Source of the DNA: an uncultured Veillonellaceae bacterium | GTDB lineage: Bacteria; Bacillota; Negativicutes; Selenomonadales; Selenomonadaceae | Reading direction: 5' to 3' | Length of the DNA: 43,493 bases | Assembly: GCA_900315575.1 (NCBI GenBank) | Contig: OMZR01000021.1 | Coordinates: 1-43,493, forward strand | Shown: piece after piece, positions 15,484 through 24,168 of the stretch | Position numbering within the stretch: the first letter of the stretch is position 1 | How the letters are laid out: each line of letters begins with the position of its first letter | Notes under the pieces: generated by a model | The model's database searches: none | Seen by the model: only the letters and a program-made list of their open reading frames with translations | Told to the model about the DNA's origin: nothing | Made by a program: the position numbers and the translations under genes

Positions 15484-16563
15484 TTATGCCAATATGCCTG
15501 ACATAGCCATGCGCACGACATCCTCTGGAACATCACTTTTCACGATGGTATGGCCGATGCGGTCGGCGAGCACCCAGTTGACTCTGCCGTTGACGGTCTT
15601 CTTGTCGTGGAAGATGCCTGCATACATCGCATCGACCGTGCAGCCCTCGGCTTTCGTCGGCAGGCCGAGGCGTTCGATGAGATGCGTGACGCGCTGAACG
15701 GCCGCTTCGTCCACGAGACCGAGGCGGCGGCTGATGTCCATCGCGCCGCACATGCCGATGGCGACGGCTTCGCCGTGGTTGTAGCGCACATAGCCCGTCT
15801 CCTGCTCGATGGCATGCGCCATCGTATGACCGAAGTTCAGGATGCGCCGCAGGCCCGCTTCCTTCTCGTCCTCGCTGACGACGGCCGCCTTGATTTCGCA
15901 CGAGCGCGCGATCATGTGGACAGCCGCCTCGGGCGCGAGCGCGAGCACGTCGTCGGGATGCGCTTCGAGGAATGCGAAGAATGCTTCATCGTAGATGATG
16001 CCGTATTTGACGATTTCGCCGAGCCCTGTCGCAATTTCGCGCTTCGGCAATGTCTTCATGAGGTCGAGGTCGATGAAGACGGCGTCTGGCTGGTAGAAAC
16101 AGCCGATGAGGTTCTTGCCGAGCGGATGGTCGACGGCGACTTTGCCGCCGACACTCGAATCGACTTGCGCGAGCAGGCTCGTCGGCAGCTGCACGAACGG
16201 TACGCCGCGCATGTATGTGCTCGCGACGAAGCCCGCGAGGTCGCCGACGACACCGCCGCCGAGCGCGAAGACCGGCGACTTGCGGTCGAGGCCGTGCTCG
16301 ATGATGCGTGTGTAGATGTCTTCAGCAACGCCCATCGTCTTCGAGCTTTCGCCGGCCGGGAACGTGTAGAGGATGGGCTCGAGCCCAGCCTCACGGAGCC
16401 GCCCGCAGACCGCGTCTGCATAGAGCGGCCCGACGTTGCTGTCCGTCACGACGAGCGCTTTCTTCGAATACTTTTTCGAGCGCACGAAATCCGAGAGCGC
16501 CGTGCCGAGCCTGCGTCCGATGACGATGTCATAGCTGTCTTTGCCGAGCTCGACGCGGACCAT
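15484..16563 (-). CDS. aroB: 3-dehydroquinate synthase
   Basis: This is the second shikimate-pathway enzyme, converting DAHP to 3-dehydroquinate with NAD and a divalent metal. It shows the NAD-binding FALGGGVVGDLAGFVAS, QLPTSLLAQVDSSVGGK and the metal histidines in LNFGHTMAHAIE and YNHGEAVAIGM. I chose the ATG at 16563 (AAGGA six bases upstream, N-terminus MVRVELGKDSYDIVIG as in the family). An ATG at 16593, also with a usable GAGGGG site, would overlap aroK by eight bases. It is the last gene of aroC-aroK-aroB. Confidence 0.95.
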   Translation of the reverse strand: MVRVELGKDSYDIVIGRRLGTALSDFVRSKKYSKKALVVTDSNVGPLYADAVCGRLREAGLEPILYTFPAGESSKTMGVAEDIYTRIIEHGLDRKSPVFALGGGVVGDLAGFVASTYMRGVPFVQLPTSLLAQVDSSVGGKVAVDHPLGKNLIGCFYQPDAVFIDLDLMKTLPKREIATGLGEIVKYGIIYDEAFFAFLEAHPDDVLALAPEAAVHMIARSCEIKAAVVSEDEKEAGLRRILNFGHTMAHAIEQETGYVRYNHGEAVAIGMCGAMDISRRLGLVDEAAVQRVTHLIERLGLPTKAEGCTVDAMYAGIFHDKKTVNGRVNWVLADRIGHTIVKSDVPEDVVRMAMSGILA

Positions 16564-16585
16564 CCGCTTTCCTTCATTATCTACG

Positions 16586-17116
16586 TTATTCATGCAGTGC
16601 CCCTCTCCCCCGCAGGTATTTCACGATGTCATCGACGACCTGGAGCGGCGACCATTCGCTCGTATCGACCGTGTAGTCGGCGCCCGCATAGAGGCCCGCG
16701 CGCTCGGCGAGCAGCTGCTCGATGGCCGCGCGGCGGTCGCCCGTGTCCTGCCCGTCGAGCACGGGCCGCTGGCCGCGCATCGACGTCCGCGCGAGAATCG
16801 TATCGACATCGGCCGTCAGGCAGACGATGACGCCATGCGCACGCAAATACTTCATATTCTCCGCACTCTTCACCGTGCCGCCGCCCGTCGAGATGACGGT
16901 ATTGCGCCGTTCGGCCGCAAGCTTCACGGCCTCGCGCTCCCGTGCGCGGAAGCCCTCTTCGCCAAACTGCTCGAAAATGGCGGGAATCGTCATGCCCGCC
17001 GCCTGTTCGATGGCTTCGTCAAGGTCGAGAAACGAAAAGCCGAGCCGCGCGGCCAGCGTCTTGCCCGTGCTCGTCTTGCCCGTGCCCATGAAGCCGATCA
17101 GGACGATGTTCTTCAT
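16586..17116 (-). CDS. aroK: Shikimate kinase
   Basis: This enzyme phosphorylates shikimate with ATP. The 176-residue protein has the P-loop GFMGTGKT (8-15), the shikimate-binding DLDEAIEQ and F-RxREREA segments, ISTGGGTV, and the lid region near RGQRPVLDG. It starts three bases after the aroC stop and its end meets aroB, so the three aro genes are closely packed. Confidence 0.96.
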   Translation of the reverse strand: MKNIVLIGFMGTGKTSTGKTLAARLGFSFLDLDEAIEQAAGMTIPAIFEQFGEEGFRAREREAVKLAAERRNTVISTGGGTVKSAENMKYLRAHGVIVCLTADVDTILARTSMRGQRPVLDGQDTGDRRAAIEQLLAERAGLYAGADYTVDTSEWSPLQVVDDIVKYLRGRGALHE

Positions 17117-17119
17117 GGT

Positions 17120-18289
17120 TCACCAGTCCTTTTCCACGCGCTCGTCATACGCTACGATGGCCGATTTGACATCCGTCATCGCGTCGCCGCCAAATTTTTC
17201 GACGATGGCCTGTGCGAGCACGAACGCCACCATGGCCTCGCCGACAACGGACGCTGCCGAAACAGCGCAGGCATCACTGCGCTCCTTGCAGGCGAGTACA
17301 GGCTCTTTCTTCGCAACATCGACGGAATGGAGCGGCTGCATGAGCGTCGGAATCGGCTTCATGACCGCGCGCACGATGACGGGCTCGCCATTCGTCATGC
17401 CGCCTTCGAGACCGCCTGCGTTGTTCGTCTTGCGATAGACATGCGTGCCCTCGATGTACATCTCGTCGTGCATCGCGCTGCCGGGCTTTTCCGCATACTC
17501 AAAGCCCGCACCGATCTCGACGCCCTTGATGGCCTGGATGGACATCATCGCACCCGCGAGACGCGCATCGAGACGGCGGTCCCACTGGATGTGCGAGCCG
17601 AGGCCGAGCGGCAGGCCGCGCGCGATGACCTCGAACGTGCCGCCGAGCGTGTCGCCCGCCGCCATCGCCTCGCGGATGCGCGCCTTCATGCGTTCCTCCG
17701 CCTCCGCGTCGTAGCAGTTCAGCCCGTCGGGGTCGAGCGGCGCATCCGTACCGAGAATCTTCGTGACATCGACTTTCGCAGGGTCAATGGCCACACCGCC
17801 AATCTTCGTGACATGCGAGACGACGCTGACGCCGAGCGCGCGCAAAAATTCCTTGCAGACGCCGCCGACCGCCACGCGCATCGTCGTTTCGCGGGCGCTC
17901 GAACGCTCAAGGATGTCGCGGATGTCCTTGCGCGCGTATTTCTTGTACCCCGTGAGGTCGGCATGGCCGGGCCGCGCCGCCGTGACGGGCTCGCCCGCCG
18001 GCTTTCCGAACGGTGCCATGCGATCCGTCCAGTTCTTGAAATCGCGGTTCTCGACGGAAAGCGTGATCGGGCCGCCGAGCGTCTCGCCAAAGCGCACGCC
18101 CGACAGCACCTCGACATGGTCTTTCTCAATCTTCATGCGACCGCCGCGCCCATAGCCCTGCTGCCGCCGCGCGAGGTCGCGGTCGATGCGGGAGAGGTCG
18201 AGCGCGAGCCCGGCCGGCAGGCCTTCGAGAATCGCCGTCAGGCGCGGGCCGTGAGATTCGCCGGCCGTCAGAAAACGCAAACTGCTCAT
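17120..18289 (-). CDS. aroC: Chorismate synthase
   Basis: This FMN-dependent enzyme performs the last common step of aromatic amino acid synthesis. The 389-residue protein shows GESHGP (10-15), RRQQGYGRGGRM, the RPGHADLTGYKKY block and the C-terminal DACAVSAASVVGEAMVA signature. ATG at 18289 follows GAGGTGG; a GTG nine bases upstream overlaps that site. The 97 bases before it (18290-18386) hold a possible weak promoter (TTGCTT-17-TTATCT on the minus strand) but no terminator for the pil genes, so readthrough from the pil operon is likely. Confidence 0.96.
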   Translation of the reverse strand: MSSLRFLTAGESHGPRLTAILEGLPAGLALDLSRIDRDLARRQQGYGRGGRMKIEKDHVEVLSGVRFGETLGGPITLSVENRDFKNWTDRMAPFGKPAGEPVTAARPGHADLTGYKKYARKDIRDILERSSARETTMRVAVGGVCKEFLRALGVSVVSHVTKIGGVAIDPAKVDVTKILGTDAPLDPDGLNCYDAEAEERMKARIREAMAAGDTLGGTFEVIARGLPLGLGSHIQWDRRLDARLAGAMMSIQAIKGVEIGAGFEYAEKPGSAMHDEMYIEGTHVYRKTNNAGGLEGGMTNGEPVIVRAVMKPIPTLMQPLHSVDVAKKEPVLACKERSDACAVSAASVVGEAMVAFVLAQAIVEKFGGDAMTDVKSAIVAYDERVEKDW

Positions 18290-18386
18290 AGATGCCACCT
18301 CATCATGGTTGATTTCTTGATTTTTGATTTCTTTACAAGATAACAGATACCATTAGTGTAAAGCAAACGCGCAGAGAAAGCAAGCA

Positions 18387-18971
18387 TCAGCCTTTCCCCT
18401 GCGCGAAGATGGAGAGCAAGAGCGTCGCCGAGAGCGGGCCGCCGTCCCTGCCCGCCTCGACCGTCATGCCGCGCACGATGACGAAACGGCCATCCGCCTG
18501 CCCCGAAGACACGGCGCTGAGAAAGTCGAGCAGCGAAAAATAATCGCCCGAAACCTTCACCGTCACGGGAAGCTCCGATAGGCCGTCCGGCCGTGCGATG
18601 ACCGCACCCGGCTGTACGCCTGCGAGCAGCAGATGCTTGGCAATCGCCAGCCGTTCGAGCCCGCCGATGAAGGCGCCCTGCCCGAGCTCCGAAGGCAACG
18701 CCTTCATGAGAAACTGATGGCGCTCCTTCTGCGCCTTTTCCGCCGCCTCGATGCTCTGGCCCTGCTGGCGGTAATTCTCGACATCGACGAGCTGCGCATG
18801 CGCCTGCGCGCTCTCCGCCTGCATGGCCTCGACCGCATCGCGCATCGGTGCATGAAAGAAGAACCACCAGCCCGCCACGAGCCAGAGCAGGACGAGCAGT
18901 GCCAGCCCGAGCTTGTCGCGTTCCGACATCGCCTGCGCGCGCCGCAAAACGCGTAAAAACATTTGCTTCAA
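18387..18971 (-). CDS. pilO: PilO-like type IV pilus assembly protein
   Basis: This 194-residue inner-membrane protein has one N-terminal membrane segment (about 23-40, LGLALLVLLWLVAGWWFFF), then a coiled-coil region (DAVEAMQAESAQAHAQLVDVE) and a periplasmic ferredoxin-like domain ending SATLLLSIFAQGKG. PilO pairs with PilN in the alignment complex of type IV pili. The start is TTG at 18971, directly after the stop of the upstream PilMN-like gene, with GGAGG eight bases before it. The assignment rests on topology and operon position more than on sequence motifs. Confidence 0.78.
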   Translation of the reverse strand: MKQMFLRVLRRAQAMSERDKLGLALLVLLWLVAGWWFFFHAPMRDAVEAMQAESAQAHAQLVDVENYRQQGQSIEAAEKAQKERHQFLMKALPSELGQGAFIGGLERLAIAKHLLLAGVQPGAVIARPDGLSELPVTVKVSGDYFSLLDFLSAVSSGQADGRFVIVRGMTVEAGRDGGPLSATLLLSIFAQGKG

Positions 18972-20186
18972 TCACGGAGCCTCCTTTCCCATGACATCGA
19001 GCTCGAGCGAGAAATGAATCGTTTCGCCATCCCCGTTTTTGTCCGAACGCGAGGAATCGCGGAGCTGAGGCCCGTTCGGGAAGAACGCTGTATCCTGGCT
19101 GAGGCCCTGCAGATATTCCGCCAGCGCGTCAAATGTTACGGCTTCTCCCTCCAGTATGAGCGGCTTGCCCGCTGAGAAATCGAGCTTGCCAAGGCAGATG
19201 CCATCGACGGACAGCCGTCCGAGATGGGCGAGCACAGCAGGCGCAGGCCCTGCTTCCTCCGTCAGCTTTCGCAAGGCCGCGTCATGCTGCTCGACCCAGC
19301 TTTTTTCCTCGCGCTCTTCCTCCATGTGCTGCGTGTCGCCATAGAGCATCGCAAGATCCGAGCGCGCCTGACGAACGTCTTTCTGCGCCGTGAAATATGC
19401 GTATGCATCCCACGACGTCAGCGTCGCGAGCACGACGAACACCACGGCACACGCGGCCAGAGCAATCCGGCCGCATGCCCATCCCGAAAGCTGGACAGCG
19501 CCGAACGGAAACACGAGCCCTGGCTGATGGATAGCTTGCACCATGAGAGCCGCGCCATAGATTGCCGCTGACGCGCCCTCGTCCCAGCCGTGGAACGTGC
19601 CATCCTCGCCGAGCAGCTGCGGCGCAATCTTGAACTTTTCTTCTCCCCATGAAAGCGCATCGCCCTCGCAGAGCAGGCTGAAGTTCTCAGGCGGCACCGC
19701 AACGCCCCAGAGCTCGAGATCGGCAGACAGGAATGCTTCGTAGATGGACGCGAGCTGCGATTCGGCAACCGCCGCAACTATCTGTAAGCCATCGCCTGCT
19801 GGCGCACAGGCCGCGCGGAACGTGCTGCCCGAAAAGAGCCCGCGCGCCTCGACTTCGTAGCGCGCCATTTCCTGCAGTTCTTCCGGCTCTGTCCCCGGCG
19901 GAAATGACTCCTCAAAAACCGTCGCCATCCCTTCCGGCAATGCGAAGACGACGCGTTCCTGCTCCCATCCCTTCTGCGCGAGCAGGCAGGCCGTCTTTTC
20001 CGCGAGATCCTGCACGAGCTCCTCCTCTGGTGCCTGCAGCATCACGTGGCAGAAAAAAGAGGCCTCCCAGGCCTCGTCCCGCCACTCCAGTCCGACCACA
20101 TGAAGCATGTTGTCGCGAAGCGCCACGCCAGCGACGCGCGTCACATGGCGACGCCATTTCTCACGGAACCCATCCCAGCCAGACAT
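18972..20186 (-). CDS. PilM-PilN-like fusion protein (GspL-like architecture)
   Basis: This 404-residue protein reads as a shortened PilM-like cytoplasmic domain (about 1-220; RVAGVALRDNMLHVVGLE, FALPEGMATVFEESFPPG, MARYEVEARGLF) joined to one membrane segment (about 240-257). A PilN-like coiled coil (about 266-310) and periplasmic domain (LEGEAVTFDALAEYLQGL) follow. The actin-like ATPase domain of a full PilM is about 350 residues, so the second lobe appears missing. The whole resembles GspL of type II secretion. It overlaps the upstream pseudopilin gene by 26 bases and abuts pilO. The role, linking the cytoplasmic motor side to PilO, is inferred from position. Confidence 0.72.
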   Translation of the reverse strand: MSGWDGFREKWRRHVTRVAGVALRDNMLHVVGLEWRDEAWEASFFCHVMLQAPEEELVQDLAEKTACLLAQKGWEQERVVFALPEGMATVFEESFPPGTEPEELQEMARYEVEARGLFSGSTFRAACAPAGDGLQIVAAVAESQLASIYEAFLSADLELWGVAVPPENFSLLCEGDALSWGEEKFKIAPQLLGEDGTFHGWDEGASAAIYGAALMVQAIHQPGLVFPFGAVQLSGWACGRIALAACAVVFVVLATLTSWDAYAYFTAQKDVRQARSDLAMLYGDTQHMEEEREEKSWVEQHDAALRKLTEEAGPAPAVLAHLGRLSVDGICLGKLDFSAGKPLILEGEAVTFDALAEYLQGLSQDTAFFPNGPQLRDSSRSDKNGDGETIHFSLELDVMGKEAP

Positions 20187-20640
20187 AGTACTTCCCTTCC
20201 TTTGATGGCGCGAGGTGCGCCCGTACGCGCATATAGCTCTTCATCTGCGGAATCCGCCGCGCGGACGCATCCATCGATGTCGTCGCTGCGATCATGAGTT
20301 CCCGCTCGCCCGAGCGCGTGCCTTTTTCAAAATACGCCATGACATGGTACGAAATGCCATCCGTCGTCACACCTTCAGCAAGCTTTTTCTTCCCGTTCTT
20401 TTCCTCCGCCAGCCCGGCTTCCGTCATACCCGCTTCTTCCCCGCCCTTTTCAAACAAAAGCGCCGCCCGCTCTGCCTCGCTCCGCGCAACAAGCCGCAGA
20501 CGCACTTCATCCTCATAGCGCCGCGTCGCATATGCTTCGTTGCGCTCAACGGCCAGGAGTCCGGCTGCCGCCAGTATCATGACACCGAGCATTACGAGCC
20601 CGAAGAGCGAACTCATGCCACGCTCGCCAAGATGTCTCAT
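20161..20640 (-). CDS. Pilus-assembly membrane protein, PilX-like
   Basis: This is a 159-residue protein with one N-terminal membrane helix preceded by ERG (GERG|MSSLFGLVMLGVMILAAAGLLAVERNEA), then a hydrophilic domain. The layout resembles PilX/GspK-type minor pseudopilins, but the residue at position +5 after the possible cleavage site is not glutamate. It overlaps the previous gene by four bases (ATGA type) and the next by 26. I do not recognise a specific family. Confidence 0.65.
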   Translation of the reverse strand: MRHLGERGMSSLFGLVMLGVMILAAAGLLAVERNEAYATRRYEDEVRLRLVARSEAERAALLFEKGGEEAGMTEAGLAEEKNGKKKLAEGVTTDGISYHVMAYFEKGTRSGERELMIAATTSMDASARRIPQMKSYMRVRAHLAPSKEGKYYVWLGWVP

Positions 20641-21182
20641 GACTTTCTCTCCAAAAAAGAATAGACCGCCGTCTGCCGATATGCATGCCCCGTCCTGCGA
20701 GATCGGCCTTCCAGGGCGACATGGATACCGCCCCCCGGCATTTCCTCAACGCGAAAAGATTCTATCGTCACATCGCCAAACATGCTCTCTCCTGTCATTG
20801 GCTGCGGAACGCTCGACGCATAACGGATTCTGCAAAATTTCACCAAGCCATTTTTTTGGCGCGTTTCATACGTCACGCCGCTTGTCTCCGTGCGGCTGTC
20901 CTCCTTCTCTGTATCCTGGCTTTCGTCCGAACGTTCCTTCTGAAATGCAATGCGCATATTGCTACCTGTATCATGGATTTCATACGTCGACGACTCCATT
21001 GCATCCGTATCCAGCACGCGCATCGCGCCATCGATTTCCTGCTGCAGCTCGAGGTCGGCACGTTCCATCAAAACCAGCTTCATAAAGGAAAGAAATGCAA
21101 AGCCGACGGCAATCAATGTCACCGTCAGAAGGGAAAGCGAAATACCTGCAGAAAGAAAGCCACGTTCATCACTCTCGATCAT
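20637..21182 (-). CDS. Minor pseudopilin-like protein (PilW-like position)
   Basis: This 181-residue protein has an N-terminal DERG|FLSAGISLSLL segment leading into a membrane helix of about 22 residues, then a helix (LMERADLELQQEIDGAMRVLD) as in prepilins. A soluble domain follows, with an acidic, repeat-like stretch around 88-100. No glutamate is present at position +5. It is tightly packed in the operon (14-base overlap upstream, four-base overlap downstream). Function as a minor pilin is inferred. Confidence 0.65.
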   Translation of the reverse strand: MIESDERGFLSAGISLSLLTVTLIAVGFAFLSFMKLVLMERADLELQQEIDGAMRVLDTDAMESSTYEIHDTGSNMRIAFQKERSDESQDTEKEDSRTETSGVTYETRQKNGLVKFCRIRYASSVPQPMTGESMFGDVTIESFRVEEMPGGGIHVALEGRSRRTGHAYRQTAVYSFLERKS

Positions 21183-21555
21183 GATGTGCCGCCCACCTTT
21201 CGAAGCGGAGTTCTTTCGATGTTCCGTTCTCCTGCCAGTGGAGCTCCACGGTCAGCGAAAAACCGCGTTCGCCATCTTTCTGCACGACGCCTGACACGTG
21301 ATAGTCTGCCGGCCGTCCCGAAAGATCCTCAGCTGGGCCAAGCCATCCATATGTCCCGGCCGAAAGACTGCCATCCTCTGCCCTTCGTTCCAATACGTCA
21401 AGCTCTTCTTCGGCAAGAAAGATCGCCGTCATGCGGCAGCTGTCCATCCTCCGGATCTCCGCTGCATGACGCGGCAACGCAAAAAGCCCCGTCATAGCCA
21501 CCAAGATCGTTCCGAGAATAGCCGCTTCCAAGAACAAGAATCCCTCACTTCGCAT
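21169..21555 (-). CDS. Prepilin-like minor pilin (PilV-like)
   Basis: This 128-residue protein has a canonical type IV prepilin N-terminus: SEG|FLFLEAAILGTILVAMTG, with phenylalanine at +1 and glutamate at +5, followed by the hydrophobic helix. The start at 21555 was chosen for GGAGG six bases upstream; a longer frame reaching 21798 is only the shadow of the next gene. It overlaps its upstream neighbour by 11 bases. It is probably processed by the prepilin peptidase encoded at 22078. Confidence 0.78.
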   Translation of the reverse strand: MRSEGFLFLEAAILGTILVAMTGLFALPRHAAEIRRMDSCRMTAIFLAEEELDVLERRAEDGSLSAGTYGWLGPAEDLSGRPADYHVSGVVQKDGERGFSLTVELHWQENGTSKELRFERWAAHHDRE

Positions 21556-22081
21556 GATGTTCCTCCACGCGGATCCGCCCGACGATATCGATGATGACGT
21601 CTTTCCCTTTCTGCTGCTCGCCCTCATAACAGACTTCGATCGTCGTAATATCCAGCGTGCTCCCATCCCGGCCAAAATCAATCGTATCCTTCGTCCGCGC
21701 CGCCACCGTGATCTGCGGTGGATAATGATGGATGACCAGATTCTGCCGTTGCTGCACGCCTTCTGGCGAAAATCCCAACCGGATGATACGATACTCATGA
21801 AGATTGTCCTCGAGATCCAGTTCCGGCTTTCCCAGACTCAGATAATCATCGCCGATACCCTCATTCGACGGAAAGACAATGGCGGTTCGCGTCATTTGCT
21901 GCAGCAAGCGGAGATTGCTCACGAGGCAGTCCGTCTCATATTGCACGAGCGCCGCATGATACCAGCCCACACAGCGAGGCGCGATAGCCGCTGCAGCAAA
22001 GCCGACGCCCGCGATGAGGAAAATCACATACATCATCGCAAAGCCTCGGCAATCCAGCCTCCGCCGCCCTGCCCGCTTCAA
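21545..22081 (-). CDS. Pseudopilin-like protein
   Basis: This 178-residue protein has a short basic leader ending CRG|FAMMYVIFLIAGVGFAAAAIAPR, so it has the pilin-like hydrophobic helix but tyrosine instead of glutamate at +5. The soluble part shows TIEVCYEGEQ and a basic end. It overlaps the prepilin peptidase gene by four bases. No closer family is recognised; it may be a GspH/FimT-like minor pseudopilin. Confidence 0.62.
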   Translation of the reverse strand: MKRAGRRRLDCRGFAMMYVIFLIAGVGFAAAAIAPRCVGWYHAALVQYETDCLVSNLRLLQQMTRTAIVFPSNEGIGDDYLSLGKPELDLEDNLHEYRIIRLGFSPEGVQQRQNLVIHHYPPQITVAARTKDTIDFGRDGSTLDITTIEVCYEGEQQKGKDVIIDIVGRIRVEEHHAK

Positions 22082-22551
22082 AAGAGCGCCTCATAAAAAG
22101 AAAGGATTTCCTCACCATAAAAGACGCCGATGGTACCCCCCACCGAAAGGCATGGGCCAAATGGGAGCTTCGCCTTCCTCCCGGATCCACGCAGGAGGAG
22201 GACGATGCCCCAGAGACTTCCGAGCAGAAAAGCGATAAAGAGCGCAGGCAGGATTCCTTCGAATCCCGTCCAGATCCCGAGTGCAGCCGCAAGCTTCACA
22301 TCACCGCCGCCCATGCCGCCATGGCTCAGCACGCGGACGACAAAGAGCACCCCGCCGCCAAGAATCGCGCCCGAAACTGCAGACAGCAGCGCCACCTGGC
22401 CGAAAAGCACCATGACGAGGCCAGCAGCAGCCAGCAAAGCAACCCACTTGTTGCGGAGAAAGCCCGTACGGATGTCATCAACCGACAGACGCAGCAGCAG
22501 GGCAAAGAACACAAAATCCAGAACGAGAAACAGCCCTTCGCCCATCCTCAT
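22078..22551 (-). CDS. pilD: Prepilin peptidase (A24 family), short form
   Basis: This membrane aspartyl protease removes prepilin leader peptides. The 157-residue protein lacks the N-terminal cysteine-containing methyltransferase domain of full PilD and consists of the A24 catalytic core. The first catalytic aspartate lies in RLSVDDIRTGFLRN and the second in GGMGGGDVKL. About six hydrophobic helices are visible. ATG at 22551 has GGAGG six bases upstream and overlaps the pilin stop by four bases. Whether N-methylation of pilins occurs in this organism is not visible from this gene. Confidence 0.88.
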   Translation of the reverse strand: MRMGEGLFLVLDFVFFALLLRLSVDDIRTGFLRNKWVALLAAAGLVMVLFGQVALLSAVSGAILGGGVLFVVRVLSHGGMGGGDVKLAAALGIWTGFEGILPALFIAFLLGSLWGIVLLLRGSGRKAKLPFGPCLSVGGTIGVFYGEEILSFYEALF

Positions 22552-22943
22552 TTCGTGCCTCCTGCCATGTAATCTTCGGCTGGATGCGCGTCGAGCGTGG
22601 CACGAATGTCCTTGTTGTCCGGCTTCGTCAGCTTGTAATCTCCATCCTTGACCTCTTCTGTACTGGAACCGCGGATGACCATGCTCCCTTTCGGCGGCTT
22701 GACGTTTTTGATATTCTGGATGTAATCGGAAAGATCATTGATGCCCGTCGGCTGCGTCCCATGCTCTGTCTCATACATCACGACAGCAGCATCGAGCGTC
22801 TGCAAGTCGGAGACAACGCGCTGCGTGCGGCTCACGGCCAAAACGTGCGCGGCCTTCGGCAGTGCCGCGGCTGCGACAACCCCAATAATAGAGACTGCCA
22901 GCAAAATCTCGACCAAGGAGAAGCCCTTTTCATCGTCTTTCAT
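22548..22943 (-). CDS. pilA: Type IV major pilin-like protein
   Basis: This 131-residue prepilin has the classic processing site EKG|FSLVEILLAVSIIGVVAAAALP, with glutamate at +5, and then the curved N-terminal helix. The C-terminal domain is short and has no cysteine pair. The layout resembles GspG or ComGC-like pilins. It is followed by the peptidase gene and preceded by pilC, so it is the likely main subunit of this system. Confidence 0.88.
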   Translation of the reverse strand: MKDDEKGFSLVEILLAVSIIGVVAAAALPKAAHVLAVSRTQRVVSDLQTLDAAVVMYETEHGTQPTGINDLSDYIQNIKNVKPPKGSMVIRGSSTEEVKDGDYKLTKPDNKDIRATLDAHPAEDYMAGGTK

Positions 22944-22958
22944 AAGATTTCGCCCCTT

Positions 22959-24164
22959 TCAGACAAACATCGTCATCATATCCATCCAAGGGAGTGCTAC
23001 AGCGGCGACACAGCCGCCGACGAGCGCAAAAATCACGAGATAGGCAGCGGGTTCCGCCATCGCCTGCAGACGTGCCGCCTGGTTCTCTGCCGCCTGCGCC
23101 GCATAGTCCGCGCCGCGTCCGAGCATGGATGGCAGGCAGCCGGCCAGCTCGCCCGTCCGCAGAAAATCCAGCAGGACATGCGGCAATGACGCTTCGCCAG
23201 CGAGCAGATCCGAAAGCGGAAATCCGTTCTGAATGCCATGCACCGCATTCGCCAGCACGCGCGCAATGGCACGATTGCCTGCAACAGCGGACGCTGCCGT
23301 CACTGCCTCATCAAGAGGAATACCGCAGGCCGTCAGCACCGAAAGAGCCCGATACGTCTTCATCCAGACGACTTCGCGCCGGAGCCTGCCAAACAGCGGG
23401 CCGAACAGCCTCCATCGGTCGATGCAAGCACGCACCTGCGGCCGTCGGAACAACAAGGAACATCCCGCCAGGGCGAAAACGACACTCAGCGCGATAGCTT
23501 CTGCATATTCCCGTGCAAATATCCCAAGCGTGAGCAGCAGCTGCGTCGGCCACGGAAGCTCCGCCTGCATGCTCAGAAAGAGATCCGAAAATGCCGGCAG
23601 CACAAAGCCGGTCAGGAACACTGCAATCGCCACGGTTTCCACAAAAAGAATCATCGGATACGCCAGCACGGTCTTCAGCTTTTCCCGTGCCCGTTGTTCC
23701 TCTTCCATCCATCCAGCGAGCTCCGCGACCATCTCCGGCAGGCGTCCCGCCTGCTCGCCAACGGCCACCATGCCAACTGCCACAGGAGAAAAAACATCCG
23801 TATGACGCTGCAAAGCATTCGAGAACGACTGGCCTTCGGCAATCCTCTGCTGAAGGCCACGCAAGAACGCCTGCCTGCGGCCTCCCTCTTCCCCCGCGAG
23901 AGCGCCGAGGCTCTCATGGAGCGACATGCCTGCCTGCAAGAGCACGGCAAGCTGCCGGAAGAACGGCCCCGCCTGCGACTTTGAAAATGGACGCTCCATC
24001 AACTGCGGCAAGCGCCATCGCCGATCCCGCTTTTTCTGCAGACGGGATACAAAGAGGCCGCGGCTCTTCATCTCGCGGACCGCCTGCGCCTCGTTTTCTG
24101 CCACGAGCTCGCCGATGGCCAGCGTCCCGTCCATCTGCCGCGCCCGATATGAAAAGACCGTCAT
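22959..24164 (-). CDS. pilC: Type IV pilus / type II secretion inner-membrane platform protein PilC
   Basis: The GspF/PilC family platform protein interacts with the assembly ATPases. The 401-residue protein starts with YRARQMDGTLAIGEL and contains two T2SSF domains (about 68-190 and 270-392), each followed by membrane segments. The FFRQLAVLLQAGMSL and ALSVLTACGIPLDEAV motifs mark their starts. It lies five bases after the pilT stop. Confidence 0.93.
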   Translation of the reverse strand: MTVFSYRARQMDGTLAIGELVAENEAQAVREMKSRGLFVSRLQKKRDRRWRLPQLMERPFSKSQAGPFFRQLAVLLQAGMSLHESLGALAGEEGGRRQAFLRGLQQRIAEGQSFSNALQRHTDVFSPVAVGMVAVGEQAGRLPEMVAELAGWMEEEQRAREKLKTVLAYPMILFVETVAIAVFLTGFVLPAFSDLFLSMQAELPWPTQLLLTLGIFAREYAEAIALSVVFALAGCSLLFRRPQVRACIDRWRLFGPLFGRLRREVVWMKTYRALSVLTACGIPLDEAVTAASAVAGNRAIARVLANAVHGIQNGFPLSDLLAGEASLPHVLLDFLRTGELAGCLPSMLGRGADYAAQAAENQAARLQAMAEPAAYLVIFALVGGCVAAVALPWMDMMTMFV

Positions 24165-24168
24165 CCAA

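Noticed and set aside
16541-18343. 600-codon plus-strand open frame opposite aroK and aroC
   Set aside because: Antisense shadow; both opposite genes have intact catalytic motifs across its full length.
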